56,733 nt of DNA from DASRJG01 sp032124015 (GCA_032124015.1 JAQBEH010000034.1:1-56733); one strand, 5' to 3'; counted from the first letter of the stretch, positions 1 through 8,950 are shown. Numbers and translations are program-made. Notes: generated by a model not told the origin, from the letters alone.

Positions 1-669
1 TCCGAGTTGGCGGCCCACCGCCGAGACGACCACCCAGCGCTCACCCGCGCGGCCGGTGAGAAAATCATCGGCCAAAGCTTCGATACCGATGGCGCCCACC
101 CGAGAGTTCGGATCAAGCTCCGGGTTGATCTCGACTTCGCCTTCCGAAATCAGCCGCAGATAACCGATGGCGTGAGCGGTGGACAAACCGAGGGGATAAT
201 GGCGGCGGAATCCGGCGACGACCGAAAGCTCGGGGTGGTCGCTCTGGTGGGATCGCACGCGGGTCACCTGATCCCAGTCGAGGCTCTCCCCCACCACCAT
301 AGGTGCGAGGCGATCGGCGCCGCGTTCGTCGATCCGAAGGTGGAGCGATGCCGCGTCGGCGACGCCGAGAGAGGCGATGAAGAGCATGGTCTCATCGAGG
401 TTTCGCGCCTCGTCAGGAAAGAGGAGGAGGTTCCAGGTCGGCAGATTGTCCGCCAGGACGTGGCCGCGCCGATCGTAGATCCGGCCGCGGACCGCGGCCA
501 GGGGAAGCCGGCGCAGTCGGTTGTTCTCGGCCATTCGCCGCCAGTATGGGCCGTCAACGAGTTGCAGCTGCGCGACTCTGAGGTGGAGCGCACCGAGGAC
601 GAGAAGCACGGCCAGCATGAGAACGACCGAGCGCCGCCGGACGGGGCCGAGATCCTCGCGGATCTCCAT
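1..669 (-). CDS. mrdA: Penicillin-binding protein 2 (partial, N-terminal part)
   Basis: Peptidoglycan transpeptidase of the elongasome, anchored in the inner membrane. The first 223 residues are in the window; the C-terminus with the catalytic serine lies beyond the left edge. A single N-terminal membrane anchor (about residues 16-35) is followed by the class B PBP dimerisation-domain motif RGRIYDRRGHVLADN, characteristic of PBP2/FtsI proteins. The ATG overlaps the mreD stop codon by one base (TGATG), so translation is probably coupled. Position as the last gene of mreB-mreC-mreD-mrdA makes MrdA much likelier than FtsI. Confidence 0.93.
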   Translation of the reverse strand, partial: MEIREDLGPVRRRSVVLMLAVLLVLGALHLRVAQLQLVDGPYWRRMAENNRLRRLPLAAVRGRIYDRRGHVLADNLPTWNLLLFPDEARNLDETMLFIASLGVADAASLHLRIDERGADRLAPMVVGESLDWDQVTRVRSHQSDHPELSVVAGFRRHYPLGLSTAHAIGYLRLISEGEVEINPELDPNSRVGAIGIEALADDFLTGRAGERWVVVSAVGRQLG

Positions 670-1163
670 CAACGGAGCTTTCGAGATCGGTGGGACCGCC
701 ACCATGTCGGGAGATCGAGGGTGATGACAAGGCCGACCAGACCGCACCACAGCGATGTCAGCACGATGCTGAGGAGAAGATATCGCCAGGTCAGTTCGGT
801 CGATAGCCCGAGCGGCATCAGTGCGAGGTGCCTCACGACGATCATGATCCCGGCTCCCAGGGCGCCGAAAGCCAACCAGGCCCGGGGCGAGCGATCAGCG
901 ACCAGAGGGACGACGGTGCTGACCGCAACCGCGGCGGCGCTCCAGGCGATGGCGCCGGGACCCATGACCGGTTCCAAGACCGCATCCCAGGCCAGGCCCA
1001 GCGCGAGGGCGAAGTGAGGCCAGCGCCGTTCCTCGAACAGCAACGGCGGTCCGACCACGAAGACCATGGGAAGCAGGATCGCCGAAAGCCACACCGGCGA
1101 CCTCGGCCAACCCAAAGCAACTTGGGCAACGAGGCTCAAGGCGACGAGGAGAACCGTCCTCAT
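669..1163 (-). CDS. mreD: Rod shape-determining protein MreD
   Basis: Small integral membrane protein of the elongasome (164 aa), very hydrophobic with five to six predicted membrane spans and a basic C-terminus, as expected for MreD. MreD sequences are poorly conserved, so the call rests mainly on size, hydrophobicity and the position between mreC and mrdA. The ATG overlaps the mreC stop as ATGA, and the stop overlaps the mrdA start, so the three genes form one coupled translational unit. Confidence 0.88.
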   Translation of the reverse strand: MRTVLLVALSLVAQVALGWPRSPVWLSAILLPMVFVVGPPLLFEERRWPHFALALGLAWDAVLEPVMGPGAIAWSAAAVAVSTVVPLVADRSPRAWLAFGALGAGIMIVVRHLALMPLGLSTELTWRYLLLSIVLTSLWCGLVGLVITLDLPTWWRSHRSRKLR

Positions 1164-1990
1164 TGCACCAGATCTTCCTCATCGAGATCACCCATCCAGC
1201 CGTCGAGCAGCAAAACGACCCGGGTGGTGGCAATGGTCGCGGCCGGTTCGGCCTTGACCTCGAGAAAGGCGCTGGCGCTCTCTCGGACCGCTATGACCCG
1301 GCCGACCGGGAGTCCCGGCGGATAGATGCCGTCTGCGCCGCTGGTGATGAGTTCATCGCCCCGCAGCAGCTGAGCCTGGCGTGGGATGAACTGAATATCG
1401 AGCGTGTCGGCGTCGCTGCCGACAGCGAGGCCCTGAATCCGCCCATCGAGGGTCTGGATCGCAATCGCGGCGACCGGGTGGGTGATGAGCTCGATCCAGC
1501 ACCGACGGCCCTGCGAGCGAATCACCCGGCCGATGACCCCGGTGCTCGCCACGACGGGTGTGTCAGCCGCGATACGCCGGTCGACCGCCACCAACGCGAT
1601 CATGCGCCCGCGCGCGAGATCCCGATAGGTCGTGCGGGCCGGAACCGCCGTCGAGCTGAGGTTCGGAACCATCGCGGCGAGGGAGTTCAGCTCCAACTGG
1701 GCCGCCATGTCCTCGGCCGTGATCTGTTGGAGAACCCGTGCTGTCTCGAGCTCGAGCTCGAGCCGGGAGTTGGTGACGACGAGTTTGGCGGAGTCGGAAA
1801 CACCCGTCGCGACGTTGCCGAGGAACGAGCCGATGGCCTCACCGGCCCAGAGAATCGGTGCGGCCGCTGCCCGCCCCCAGGACCAGAGCACCGGTTCACC
1901 GCCGGGAGTGTGCGCCTGTGCCGCTGCTACAAGCTCGAGAAGGACCCACAGCAGGCCTGTGCGCAGCAGGAGAATACGACGATCGCTCAC
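1160..1990 (-). CDS. mreC: Rod shape-determining protein MreC
   Basis: Periplasmic elongasome scaffold linking MreB to PBP2; 276 aa. It starts at GTG (no in-frame ATG fits better), has an N-terminal hydrophobic segment, then a coiled-coil-like stretch and the beta-rich MreC core, including the GVIGRV element and the later LITSGADGIYPPGLPVGRV segment, which is typical of the family. It is separated from mreB by about 220 nt that contain a possible attenuator, and overlaps mreD by ATGA. Confidence 0.93.
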   Translation of the reverse strand: MSDRRILLLRTGLLWVLLELVAAAQAHTPGGEPVLWSWGRAAAAPILWAGEAIGSFLGNVATGVSDSAKLVVTNSRLELELETARVLQQITAEDMAAQLELNSLAAMVPNLSSTAVPARTTYRDLARGRMIALVAVDRRIAADTPVVASTGVIGRVIRSQGRRCWIELITHPVAAIAIQTLDGRIQGLAVGSDADTLDIQFIPRQAQLLRGDELITSGADGIYPPGLPVGRVIAVRESASAFLEVKAEPAATIATTRVVLLLDGWMGDLDEEDLVQ

Positions 1991-2127
1991 GCTCGCGAGC
2001 TCAACCTTTCACCGCCAATTGGCGGTCGTGTGGCCATGATAACCAAGCCCTCGACCACGAACCCGGATTTTTCACACGCCATCTGCCGCCGACGATGCGC
2101 CCAACCTCGCGGGCCGAGCAATGAAAC

Positions 2128-2144
2128 CCCGCGAGAAGCGCGGG
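2128..2144 (-). terminator. Possible attenuator hairpin between mreB and mreC
   Basis: A perfect 6-bp inverted repeat CCCGCG/CGCGGG with a 5-nt loop. On the minus strand it is followed by GTTTCATT, so it looks like a weak intrinsic terminator downstream of mreB. It could lower mreCD-mrdA expression relative to mreB. The U-tract is short and interrupted, so read-through is expected. Confidence 0.35.
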
Positions 2145-2209
2145 CTGGGGTCAGCAAACCCGGGTGGTTTCGACCACATCGACGGGATGGCGGAGTGCGG
2201 GTGGTTGAC

Positions 2210-3241
2210 TCAAGGAATCGCGATCTTGCGCAGCAGGTCGATGTTGGTGAGCATGAGACCGGTGCCCCGAACCACCGCCGATGACGGGTCTTCGCAGTGG
2301 GCCACGGGAAGACCGGTTTCCTCGCGCAGCCGCTTGTCGAGGTTTTTCAGCAGTGAGCCGCCGCCGGCGAGGATGATTCCCTTGTCCATGATGTCCGCCG
2401 AGAGTTCGGGTGGTGTCTGCTCGAGGGCGTTGCGCACGGCATCGACGATGGTGGCGACGATCTCGGTGAGCGCTTCACGAATCTCCTCATCTGTGATCGT
2501 CAGGCTTTTCGGCACACCCTCGACCAGATCCCTGCCCTTGACCTCCATGCTGATCGGTTCGTCGAGGGGGTAGGCGGAGCCGATCTCCATCTTGATCATC
2601 TCGGCCGTTCGCTCACCAAGCAGGAGGTTGTACTTCTTCTTCAGATACTGAATGATCGCTTCGTCCATCTCGTTGCCGGCCACCCGGACCGAGCGCGCGT
2701 AGACGATACCGGCCATGGAGATCACGGCGACGTCGGACGTTCCCCCTCCGATGTCGAGGACCATGTTGCCGGTGGGTTCGATGATGGGAAGACCGGCGCC
2801 GATCGCGGCCATCATCGCCTGCTCGACCAGATAGACCTCGGTCGCCTTCGCGCGCATCGCGGAGTCGCGCACCGCGCGTTTTTCGACCTGAGTGATTTCG
2901 CTCGGCACACCGATGACGATGCGCGGCCGGACGCCGAATTTGCGATTGTGGGCCTTCTCGATGAAATACGAGAGCATGCGTTCCGTGTGCTCGAAGTCGG
3001 CGATCACTCCATCCTTCATCGGCCGAATCGCGATGATGTTCCCGGGGGTGCGACCGAGCATCTCTTTGGCTTCCTTGCCGACGGCTTCGACCTTCCCCGT
3101 CTTCTGATTGACGGCGACGATCGACGGTTCGCTCACGACGATCCCGCGCCCTTTGGAGTAGACGAGCGAATTCGCCGTGCCCAGATCGATCGCGAGGTCG
3201 TTTGAGAACATCGAAAGAAACGAGGACGGGGACCAAGACAT
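2210..3241 (-). CDS. mreB: Rod shape-determining protein MreB
   Basis: Bacterial actin homologue that forms membrane-associated filaments guiding lateral wall synthesis; 343 aa from the chosen start. The phosphate-1 motif DLGTANSLVY and the phosphate-2 motif DIGGGTSDVAVIS of the actin/Hsp70 fold are present. Start at 3241 is preferred over 3265: GGAG lies about ten bases upstream and the resulting N-terminus leads directly into MFSNDLAIDLGTANS, as in E. coli MreB. First gene of the mre cluster, with a plausible promoter at 3293-3322. Confidence 0.97.
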   Translation of the reverse strand: MSWSPSSFLSMFSNDLAIDLGTANSLVYSKGRGIVVSEPSIVAVNQKTGKVEAVGKEAKEMLGRTPGNIIAIRPMKDGVIADFEHTERMLSYFIEKAHNRKFGVRPRIVIGVPSEITQVEKRAVRDSAMRAKATEVYLVEQAMMAAIGAGLPIIEPTGNMVLDIGGGTSDVAVISMAGIVYARSVRVAGNEMDEAIIQYLKKKYNLLLGERTAEMIKMEIGSAYPLDEPISMEVKGRDLVEGVPKSLTITDEEIREALTEIVATIVDAVRNALEQTPPELSADIMDKGIILAGGGSLLKNLDKRLREETGLPVAHCEDPSSAVVRGTGLMLTNIDLLRKIAIP

Positions 3242-3292
3242 GAGGGGTCTCTCCACACGCGGCACGGGCGCCGCGCCGACGACGGCAGCGCT

Positions 3293-3322
3293 AATCTAGT
3301 CGCCGGAAACCAAGAAAAGCAA
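3293..3322 (-). promoter_or_regulatory. Putative sigma-70-type promoter of mreB
   Basis: On the minus strand, TTGCTT and TAGATT are separated by 18 nt, in the 99-nt gap between the FecR-domain gene and mreB. Predicted transcription start is about 45 nt before the mreB ATG. Inferred from sequence match only. Confidence 0.45.
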
Positions 3323-3340
3323 GAAAACCGTCCGCCTCAT

Positions 3341-4795
3341 CTAGTAGGGATCGACGTAGGCGCGGTGGGTCATCTTCCGGGCGTTGCCGGAGGCATCCTG
3401 GGCCAGGAGCGAGACGTCGTTCACTCCCTCCTTGCGGAGCCGGATGACCGCGTAGAACGTCCCGTCGTCGGTCACGTCGACCTTCTCGTTGTCGACCCAC
3501 AAGTGCGCGCCGGACTCGGTCCGCCCGTTGAGAATGAGCATCGGCCCCGACTGGACGCTTTCGGTGATCTCCAGAATCGGCGGGGTCGTGTCCTCCCGGT
3601 CGTGGAGGCTTTGCGAGGTTACCCGGAATCGCCACGGCTGGCTGTAGGGGCCGCGAACGCCGGCCGGGAAGACGGAGGCGACCTTCCAGTAGTACTCGCC
3701 CGGCTGGAGCCCTTCGAGCTGGACCGACGTCTCCTCCCGGTCGGCGTCGTAGAGCGGGACCGTGAACAGCGCTCGGTCGGAGATCACGAGGTGGTAGCGC
3801 GCTGCGCCGGCAGATTTCTCCCAGGCGAGCGCCGTTGTCACCCGGGATGGGTCTTCATGGACGAAGATCTTCTGGTCGGCGGGAGCGATCAGCCTGGGGG
3901 CGCCCGGCAGAACTTCCTTCGCCTGCAGCTGTCCGGAAGCATCGGCTCGAATCCGTTCCCCCGAATCGAGACGTTCGACCCGACCTCCGGAGGAGATGTC
4001 CACCCGCCCGCGAAACACATCCACTGCGGCCGCCTGCGACTCCTTGTTGGACGAGACGCGGAACTCGCCCGCGGCCTCGGAACGTGCGGACAACTTCTCC
4101 GTCGAAACCTCGTGGAACGATCCGGCGACATTTTTCTTTTGGGTCGAGGCGAGAACCTCGCCCCAGTTCAGTTTCTCGCTGACCCGGCGGACCTTGGTCG
4201 CGGGGTCCTCGTGAACCTCGCGAATCTCCAGAAGCGACCCCGGATTGATCGTCGTGAGTGCTCCGTCGAAGTAGATGAGTTGGACTGAGCCCGATCCGGC
4301 CGTTTTCACCTGGTCGCCAACCCGGAGGAACATCTTGCGATCCGCCGATTCCCAGTTGAATTCCCCCGCCCTCTTTACGCGGACGTCCCCTTCCATGTGG
4401 TAAATCCGAACTTCCTTGGACGCCGCGCCTTCGCCCCGCGCAATGTCGATCGCCTTTTGAGAGAAGTTTTCCGACCGGATCGCGGCGACCCGGGCGTCGT
4501 CGTACTGCCGGCGCTGAAAGGCGTCCCGTCCTTCCGCCAGTGCCGAGCGGGCGCTTCCGCGCACTTCGTCGAGCTGGCGAGTGGCCGAATAACCCGCGGC
4601 TTCCGCCATCCGCTCCTCCGCGCGCGAAACGGCCTCTTGCGCCTCCTGCCGAGGCTTGCTCGGCGCGTAGAAGAGCCAGTACCAGCCCCCGGCGAGGATT
4701 GCGGCAACCAGGAGAACGACGCCGGTGGCGGCGCTGCGGTAGCTCACCGTGAACCAGTCGAGAATGACCCTGGGCTTCTGGGGCAGAGCGGGCAT
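3341..4795 (-). CDS. FecR-domain membrane protein with fibronectin-like C-terminus
   Basis: A 484-aa envelope protein. It has a short cytoplasmic N-terminus, one membrane span (about residues 22-43) and an alanine/glutamate-rich helical region. A FecR domain follows (about 145-260, with the typical LRVGDQVKTAGSGSVQLIY segment), then a beta-sandwich region resembling fibronectin type III (about 320-430, GLQPGEYYWKV) and an Ig-like tail. FecR domains elsewhere pass signals to ECF sigma factors or recognise peptidoglycan, but no sigma factor gene is adjacent, so its role is unknown. ATG at 4795 was chosen because the membrane anchor follows directly; the frame is open further upstream but that sequence is low-complexity and overlaps the divergent gene. 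Confidence 0.8.
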   Translation of the reverse strand: MPALPQKPRVILDWFTVSYRSAATGVVLLVAAILAGGWYWLFYAPSKPRQEAQEAVSRAEERMAEAAGYSATRQLDEVRGSARSALAEGRDAFQRRQYDDARVAAIRSENFSQKAIDIARGEGAASKEVRIYHMEGDVRVKRAGEFNWESADRKMFLRVGDQVKTAGSGSVQLIYFDGALTTINPGSLLEIREVHEDPATKVRRVSEKLNWGEVLASTQKKNVAGSFHEVSTEKLSARSEAAGEFRVSSNKESQAAAVDVFRGRVDISSGGRVERLDSGERIRADASGQLQAKEVLPGAPRLIAPADQKIFVHEDPSRVTTALAWEKSAGAARYHLVISDRALFTVPLYDADREETSVQLEGLQPGEYYWKVASVFPAGVRGPYSQPWRFRVTSQSLHDREDTTPPILEITESVQSGPMLILNGRTESGAHLWVDNEKVDVTDDGTFYAVIRLRKEGVNDVSLLAQDASGNARKMTHRAYVDPY

Positions 4796-4981
4796 GCGGG
4801 GAGACGTCCTCCGCCGGGGTCGGCAGGCTGCCTGCCCGGATCGACGCGAATCTAACACGCGGCCAGGTCCTAGACCACCGACGGCCAGCCTCGCGCCCCT
4901 TCTCCCCTCTTCCGTCTTGATGACGCCCTCACGCTGGACTACCATCCATCCTTTGCCCGACGCCCCCACGGAGAAACGTCC

Positions 4982-6892
4982 ATGCTGAACGTCATGCGTG
5001 ACAATCTGAGACACCTCAAGTGGGTGCTCGTCGTCGTCGCCCTCGCGATGTTGATGTATCTGGGTTCTTACTTCGATCCGCGCAGCAAGAGCGGTGCCCA
5101 GTCGTCCGACTGGGCGGCCCGCGTGGACGGTCGAACGATTCCGTCCCAAGAGTTCCTGGAGATCGCTCGAACCCAAGACGACTACTACCGCAGGCTCCTT
5201 GGCACTCAATACGAGCCCATGAAAAAGAACTTGAAGCTCGGCTCCCAGGCGATCCAGACCTTGGTGGATCGCCAACTCGTCATCGCCCAGGCGCACGCAA
5301 TCGGCCTGAGTGCGACGAATGACGCGATCTCGAAGGCCATCCTCGCGAACCCGAGTTTCAAAGACCCGTCCGGAAACTTCGTCGGCAAGCAACGATACGA
5401 GGATTTCATCGGCCAGAACTACGACGGAGGCGTCGCGGCGTACGAGCAGCAGATCAGGGAAGACATCCTGACCCAGACCTGGATGAAGGTCATGACCGCA
5501 TCGGCGCGCATTTCGGACGCGGAACTCGAGCAGGCCTGGCGCTCGCGCAACGTTCGCACCGCAGCCGACTACGTCTTCGTCCCGTCGTCATCGGTTCCCT
5601 TCGAAAAGAGCGTGGACGCCACGACCCTGTCGGCGTGGTACGCGGCGCACTCCAACGACTACAAGAGATCGGAGTCTCGGAAGATCCGCCTCATCGTGAT
5701 CGACCGCCAGTCGCAGCTCGAAAACGCCAAGGTCTCGGACACGGACGTCAAGGCCGACTACAACGCGCACGCTGACGAATACGCGCGCCCTGAACAGCGC
5801 CGTGTCCGCCACATCCTCTTCAAGCTCCCCTTGGGGGCGAGTGAACCCGACAAGAACTCCGCCCGCGCCTCGGCTGCGTCCGCGCTGGCTCGCGCCGAAA
5901 AGGGCGAGGACTTCGCCGCCATGGCGAGGTCACTCTCTCAGGACGCCGTCTCGGCCTCGCAGGGAGGAGAACTCGGCTGGTTCGGTCGCGGCAGCATGGT
6001 GAAGGCCTTCGAGGACGCTTCCTTCGCGACGCCTCCCGGGCAGTTCGCTCCGATCGTCGAGACGGACTACGGGTTCCACGTCATTCAGGTCGAGGAGGCC
6101 CGCGCCGCCGGGGCGACTCCATTGGTCGAGGTCCAAGACGCCATCCGCCGCCGACTCGAACTGCAGCGCGCCCAGGATCTCGCCGTCGCCGAGGCGCAAC
6201 GAATCGCGGGCCAGGTCAAAACGCCCGCGGACCTCGAAGCGGTCGCCGCGAAGTCCAACTTGAAGATCGAGGAGCGCCTCGTTTCAATCGAAGATCAGGC
6301 TGCCGATCTCGGCCCCTCACCCGAGTTCTCCCGTGCCGTCGTCGCCCTGCAACCGGGCCAAGTGTCTCCTCCGCTCGGCATTGCACGAGGGCTCGCCATC
6401 GTGGCGTGCATCGAGGTCGTTCCGTCCGCGGTGCGCCCGTTCGCCGAGGTTGAAAACCAGGTGATGAAGGACGTGTTGAACGAGCGGGGTCAACAGGCCG
6501 CACGGCTCGTGGCGCGCCGCATCGCGTCGGCCGCCTCGCTGGCCGACGGTGCCAAACCGATGAAGCTCGACGTCAAGAAAAGCGGCGACCTCGGGGCCGG
6601 CGACGAGCTCCCGGAAATCGGACGCGTTCCCGAGCTGGACGCGGTCCTCTTCGGCGCTGGAAGTGCGGTCGGGACCAAGGGATCCGTCTCAGCCCCCGGC
6701 GGAGCGATCGCCTTCGAGATCACTCGCCACGACGTGTTCGACCCCGCGAAGTTCGAGGCGGGCAAGGCGGCATTGCGCGACGAGTTGTTGCAGCAACGCC
6801 GCGACCAGTTGGCCCAGGGCCTGATCGAAAACCTCCGCCAAACGCATACCATCGAGATCAATCAAACTCTCGTGGACACGGTGAACGGGTAA
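4982..6892 (+). CDS. PpiD/SurA-type peptidyl-prolyl isomerase, membrane anchored
   Basis: Periplasmic folding factor of 636 aa. The N-terminus has a short basic stretch and one membrane helix (about residues 14-30), then a SurA-N-like chaperone domain beginning at WAARVDGRTIPSQEF. A parvulin (PpiC) domain lies at about 270-375, recognisable from VRHILFKL, GGELGWFGRGSMVKAFEDA and TDYGFHVIQVE. The C-terminal half completes a PpiD-like architecture of normal length. A GGAG sequence precedes the ATG by about eight bases. It is divergent from the FecR gene with a 186-nt shared promoter region. PpiD is the best match in architecture, but a SurA-like paralogue cannot be excluded. Confidence 0.85.
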   Translation: MLNVMRDNLRHLKWVLVVVALAMLMYLGSYFDPRSKSGAQSSDWAARVDGRTIPSQEFLEIARTQDDYYRRLLGTQYEPMKKNLKLGSQAIQTLVDRQLVIAQAHAIGLSATNDAISKAILANPSFKDPSGNFVGKQRYEDFIGQNYDGGVAAYEQQIREDILTQTWMKVMTASARISDAELEQAWRSRNVRTAADYVFVPSSSVPFEKSVDATTLSAWYAAHSNDYKRSESRKIRLIVIDRQSQLENAKVSDTDVKADYNAHADEYARPEQRRVRHILFKLPLGASEPDKNSARASAASALARAEKGEDFAAMARSLSQDAVSASQGGELGWFGRGSMVKAFEDASFATPPGQFAPIVETDYGFHVIQVEEARAAGATPLVEVQDAIRRRLELQRAQDLAVAEAQRIAGQVKTPADLEAVAAKSNLKIEERLVSIEDQAADLGPSPEFSRAVVALQPGQVSPPLGIARGLAIVACIEVVPSAVRPFAEVENQVMKDVLNERGQQAARLVARRIASAASLADGAKPMKLDVKKSGDLGAGDELPEIGRVPELDAVLFGAGSAVGTKGSVSAPGGAIAFEITRHDVFDPAKFEAGKAALRDELLQQRRDQLAQGLIENLRQTHTIEINQTLVDTVNG

Positions 6893-6901
6893 GACCCGCA
6901 C

Positions 6902-6998
6902 GCAGCCTTACGTTCCTGTGATCGGCCTCACAAAACGAGGCCTGGATCGTAGGCTGCCACGGAGTCGATACTCTTCCGCGTTCACAAAGGAGTATCGA
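6902..6998 (+). promoter_or_regulatory. Structured leader with Shine-Dalgarno-sequestering hairpin
   Basis: Two stacked structures precede the TPR gene. Bases 6902-6957 form a long imperfect hairpin of about 19 bp in four helical blocks (6902-6907 and 6909-6912 with 6948-6957; 6921-6929 with 6937-6942 and 6945-6947). Immediately after it, TCGATACTC (6965-6973) is a perfect inverted repeat of GAGTATCGA (6990-6998). The second arm covers the GGAG of the ribosome binding site and the A of the start codon, with a 16-nt loop. This would hide the translation start and is a candidate thermosensor, riboswitch or autoregulatory element. The upstream hairpin may alternatively be the ppiD terminator, although no U-tract follows. 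Confidence 0.5.
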
Positions 6999-7501
6999 TG
7001 CTCGTCCATGCGGCGGAGACGAGATTCCAGCGCGGCTTGCTGGCGCAGAGCGACGGTCGCGGCCTCGAGGCGTTAGCACTCTTCGAAGCGGCGCTCGAAC
7101 TCGAACGGCGACTCGGGGCAAGAACACCTCAGGCGCGCTACCTCTCGTACTACGGCTTGGCTCTCGCCCGGGATGCCGGCCAACTCCGCGAAGGAGCGGA
7201 GTGGTGCCGTCAGGCCGTCGCGCTGGAGTTTTTCAACGCGGACCTGTTCTGGAACTATGGGCGTGTCTTGCTCTTGTCCGACCGCCGGAAGGAAGCGTAC
7301 GCCATCTTCGTTAAGGGTCTTGCCGTCCAGAAGAGCCACCAGGAGATACTCCGGGAAATCGGGCGGATGGGCTGGCGCAGGCGGCCGATGATTCGATTCC
7401 TGCCTCGCGCCCACCCGATCAATGCCGTCCTCGGTAGGCTGTTCCGATCCGCGCAGCAGGCGGCCCCGTTGGGCCGGCGCGCCTCGGGTCCGGCGTACTA
7501 G
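6998..7501 (+). CDS. Small TPR-like protein
   Basis: A 167-aa soluble protein with degenerate tetratricopeptide repeats over about residues 5-125: paired helices with the GLEALALFEAALELE and YYGLALARDAGQLREGAEW patterns. The C-terminus is basic and proline-rich. There is no signal peptide. TPR proteins mediate protein-protein contacts; the partner is unknown. The ribosome binding site AAAGGAG is well placed but lies in a hairpin arm (see 6902-6998), which suggests translational control. Convergent with the response-regulator gene. Confidence 0.7.
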   Translation: MLVHAAETRFQRGLLAQSDGRGLEALALFEAALELERRLGARTPQARYLSYYGLALARDAGQLREGAEWCRQAVALEFFNADLFWNYGRVLLLSDRRKEAYAIFVKGLAVQKSHQEILREIGRMGWRRRPMIRFLPRAHPINAVLGRLFRSAQQAAPLGRRASGPAY

Positions 7502-7519
7502 CGAGCCGGGTTACGATGC

Positions 7520-7888
7520 TTAGCTGAGAACGGAGAGCACCCGGCGGAGGACGTCGGCAATGTCGAACGGCTTCGCGAGGAACCCTCCGCTGTGGGACAT
7601 GTAGTACCCGAGATTGTCGTCCGATTGAAGCAGGCCCGACATGAAGATCGTGCAGGCCGCGAGTTCCGCGTCCATCTGGCGGATCTGGTGATGGAGCATG
7701 ACGCCGTCCATGTCCGGCAGGTTGAAATCGATCAAGGCGAGATCGTAGATGTTCTCGCGGACCAGTCGGAGAGCCGTCCCCGCGTCAGGAGCCGCGTCCA
7801 CGACATAGCCGTCGGCCACGAGGACATCCCGCAGCAGGTCGACGATTCCGGCCTCGTCATCGACGACGAGAATGCGCTCACCCGCCAT
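7520..7888 (-). CDS. Stand-alone response-regulator receiver protein
   Basis: A single CheY-like receiver domain of 122 aa with no output domain. Conserved features are visible: acidic pair D10-D11, phosphoacceptor D54 (in ALIDFNLPD), S84 at the Ser/Thr switch and K106 in GFLAKPF. GAGGTG lies ten bases before the ATG. No histidine kinase is adjacent, so it is an orphan regulator or a phosphorelay intermediate. The next gene upstream on the same strand is 29 nt away, so it may be co-transcribed with the dehydrogenases. Confidence 0.9.
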   Translation of the reverse strand: MAGERILVVDDEAGIVDLLRDVLVADGYVVDAAPDAGTALRLVRENIYDLALIDFNLPDMDGVMLHHQIRQMDAELAACTIFMSGLLQSDDNLGYYMSHSGGFLAKPFDIADVLRRVLSVLS

Positions 7889-7917
7889 GACGCCATCACC
7901 TCACGGACGACCTTACA

Positions 7918-8949
7918 CTACGGAACCCTAAGAACGACCTTTCCGAACACATCTCGAGACGCGAGGTGCCGGTGAGCTTCCGCGATCTGCTCGAGCGGGA
8001 ACACCCGGTCCACGATCGGGCGAAGGCGCCCTGACGCTACGAGAGCCAGCACGGTGGCCAGCTCGTGCGCGCCACCCATGGTCGATCCCAGAATGGAGAG
8101 GCTCTTGAAGAACACGAGGCGGAAATCGGTCTTCAGTTCAAATCCGGACGTCGCGCCGCACGTGACGTAACGCCCCCCCTTGACGAGGCAGCGAAGCGAC
8201 CGTTCGAAGGTGTCGGCTCCGACGTGGTCGACGACGACATCGACGCCGCGGCCGCTCGTCCAGCGCTTGACCTCGCGGGCAAAATCGGTAGTTCGGTAGT
8301 TGACGGCCTCTTCCGCCCCGAGAGCGATCCCCCGCGCGCACTTCTCATCCGTTCCCGCCGTCGTGAGGACCCGGGCGCCGAGGAGCGTGGCAATCTGAAT
8401 CGCCGCCGCCGAAACCCCGGAGCCCGCCGCGTGCACGAGCACGCGTTCGTCTGGCTGCACCCGCGCGCGCGTTTTCAACATGTGCCATGCGGTCAGAAAC
8501 GTCAGCGGGACGGCCGCCGCTTGCGTCCAGTCGAGTTCCGGCGGCTTCGGGAAAAGCCCGGCGTCCGGAACGACGAGAAACTCCTGGCAGCCACCGTCTT
8601 GCGACTCGCCGAGGATGCCGTAGGTCCGGCAGAGGGCGTCCTCCCCCGCCCTGCACGCGGGACAGCGACCGCACGACACGCCGGGCGCGACGACGACCTC
8701 GTCCCCCTCGGCGACTCCCGCGGCTCCCGGGCCGAGGGCGTCGATGACACCCACGACGTCACACCCGGGGACGATCGGGAGCGGAAACGAGTGACCCGGA
8801 ACTCCGTTTCTGACCCAGAGATCGAGATGGTTGAGGCCAACCGCGCGCACCCGGACTCGAACCTCCCGTGGCCCGGGCAGGGGCAAAGGCCGCTCCTCGA
8901 AGGAAAGGACCTCCGGGCCCCCGTGTTCGCGGATGACGACGGCTCTCAA
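7918..8949 (-). CDS. Zinc-binding medium-chain alcohol dehydrogenase/quinone reductase family
   Basis: Cytosolic NAD(P)-dependent oxidoreductase of 343 aa. The GroES-like N-terminal domain contains the structural-zinc cysteine cluster CGRCPACRAGEDALC (about residues 93-107), and the Rossmann half has VLVHAAGSGVSAAAIQIA. The start is a TTG one base after the aldehyde dehydrogenase stop, so the two genes are tightly coupled; together they could oxidise an alcohol to an acid. The substrate cannot be told from sequence. Threonine dehydrogenase was considered because kbl is nearby, but the sequence is closer to the quinone-reductase branch. Confidence 0.85.
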   Translation of the reverse strand: MRAVVIREHGGPEVLSFEERPLPLPGPREVRVRVRAVGLNHLDLWVRNGVPGHSFPLPIVPGCDVVGVIDALGPGAAGVAEGDEVVVAPGVSCGRCPACRAGEDALCRTYGILGESQDGGCQEFLVVPDAGLFPKPPELDWTQAAAVPLTFLTAWHMLKTRARVQPDERVLVHAAGSGVSAAAIQIATLLGARVLTTAGTDEKCARGIALGAEEAVNYRTTDFAREVKRWTSGRGVDVVVDHVGADTFERSLRCLVKGGRYVTCGATSGFELKTDFRLVFFKSLSILGSTMGGAHELATVLALVASGRLRPIVDRVFPLEQIAEAHRHLASRDVFGKVVLRVP

Positions 8950-8950
8950 C

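Noticed and set aside
1163..2284. Plus-strand open frames over the mre cluster (also 7-1017)
   Set aside because: Antisense of mreC and mrdA, which are clear genes on the other strand.
7918..8949. Threonine dehydrogenase as partner of kbl
   Set aside because: It is 3.4 kb from kbl in another transcription unit, and the motifs fit the general zinc/quinone-reductase type better than Tdh.
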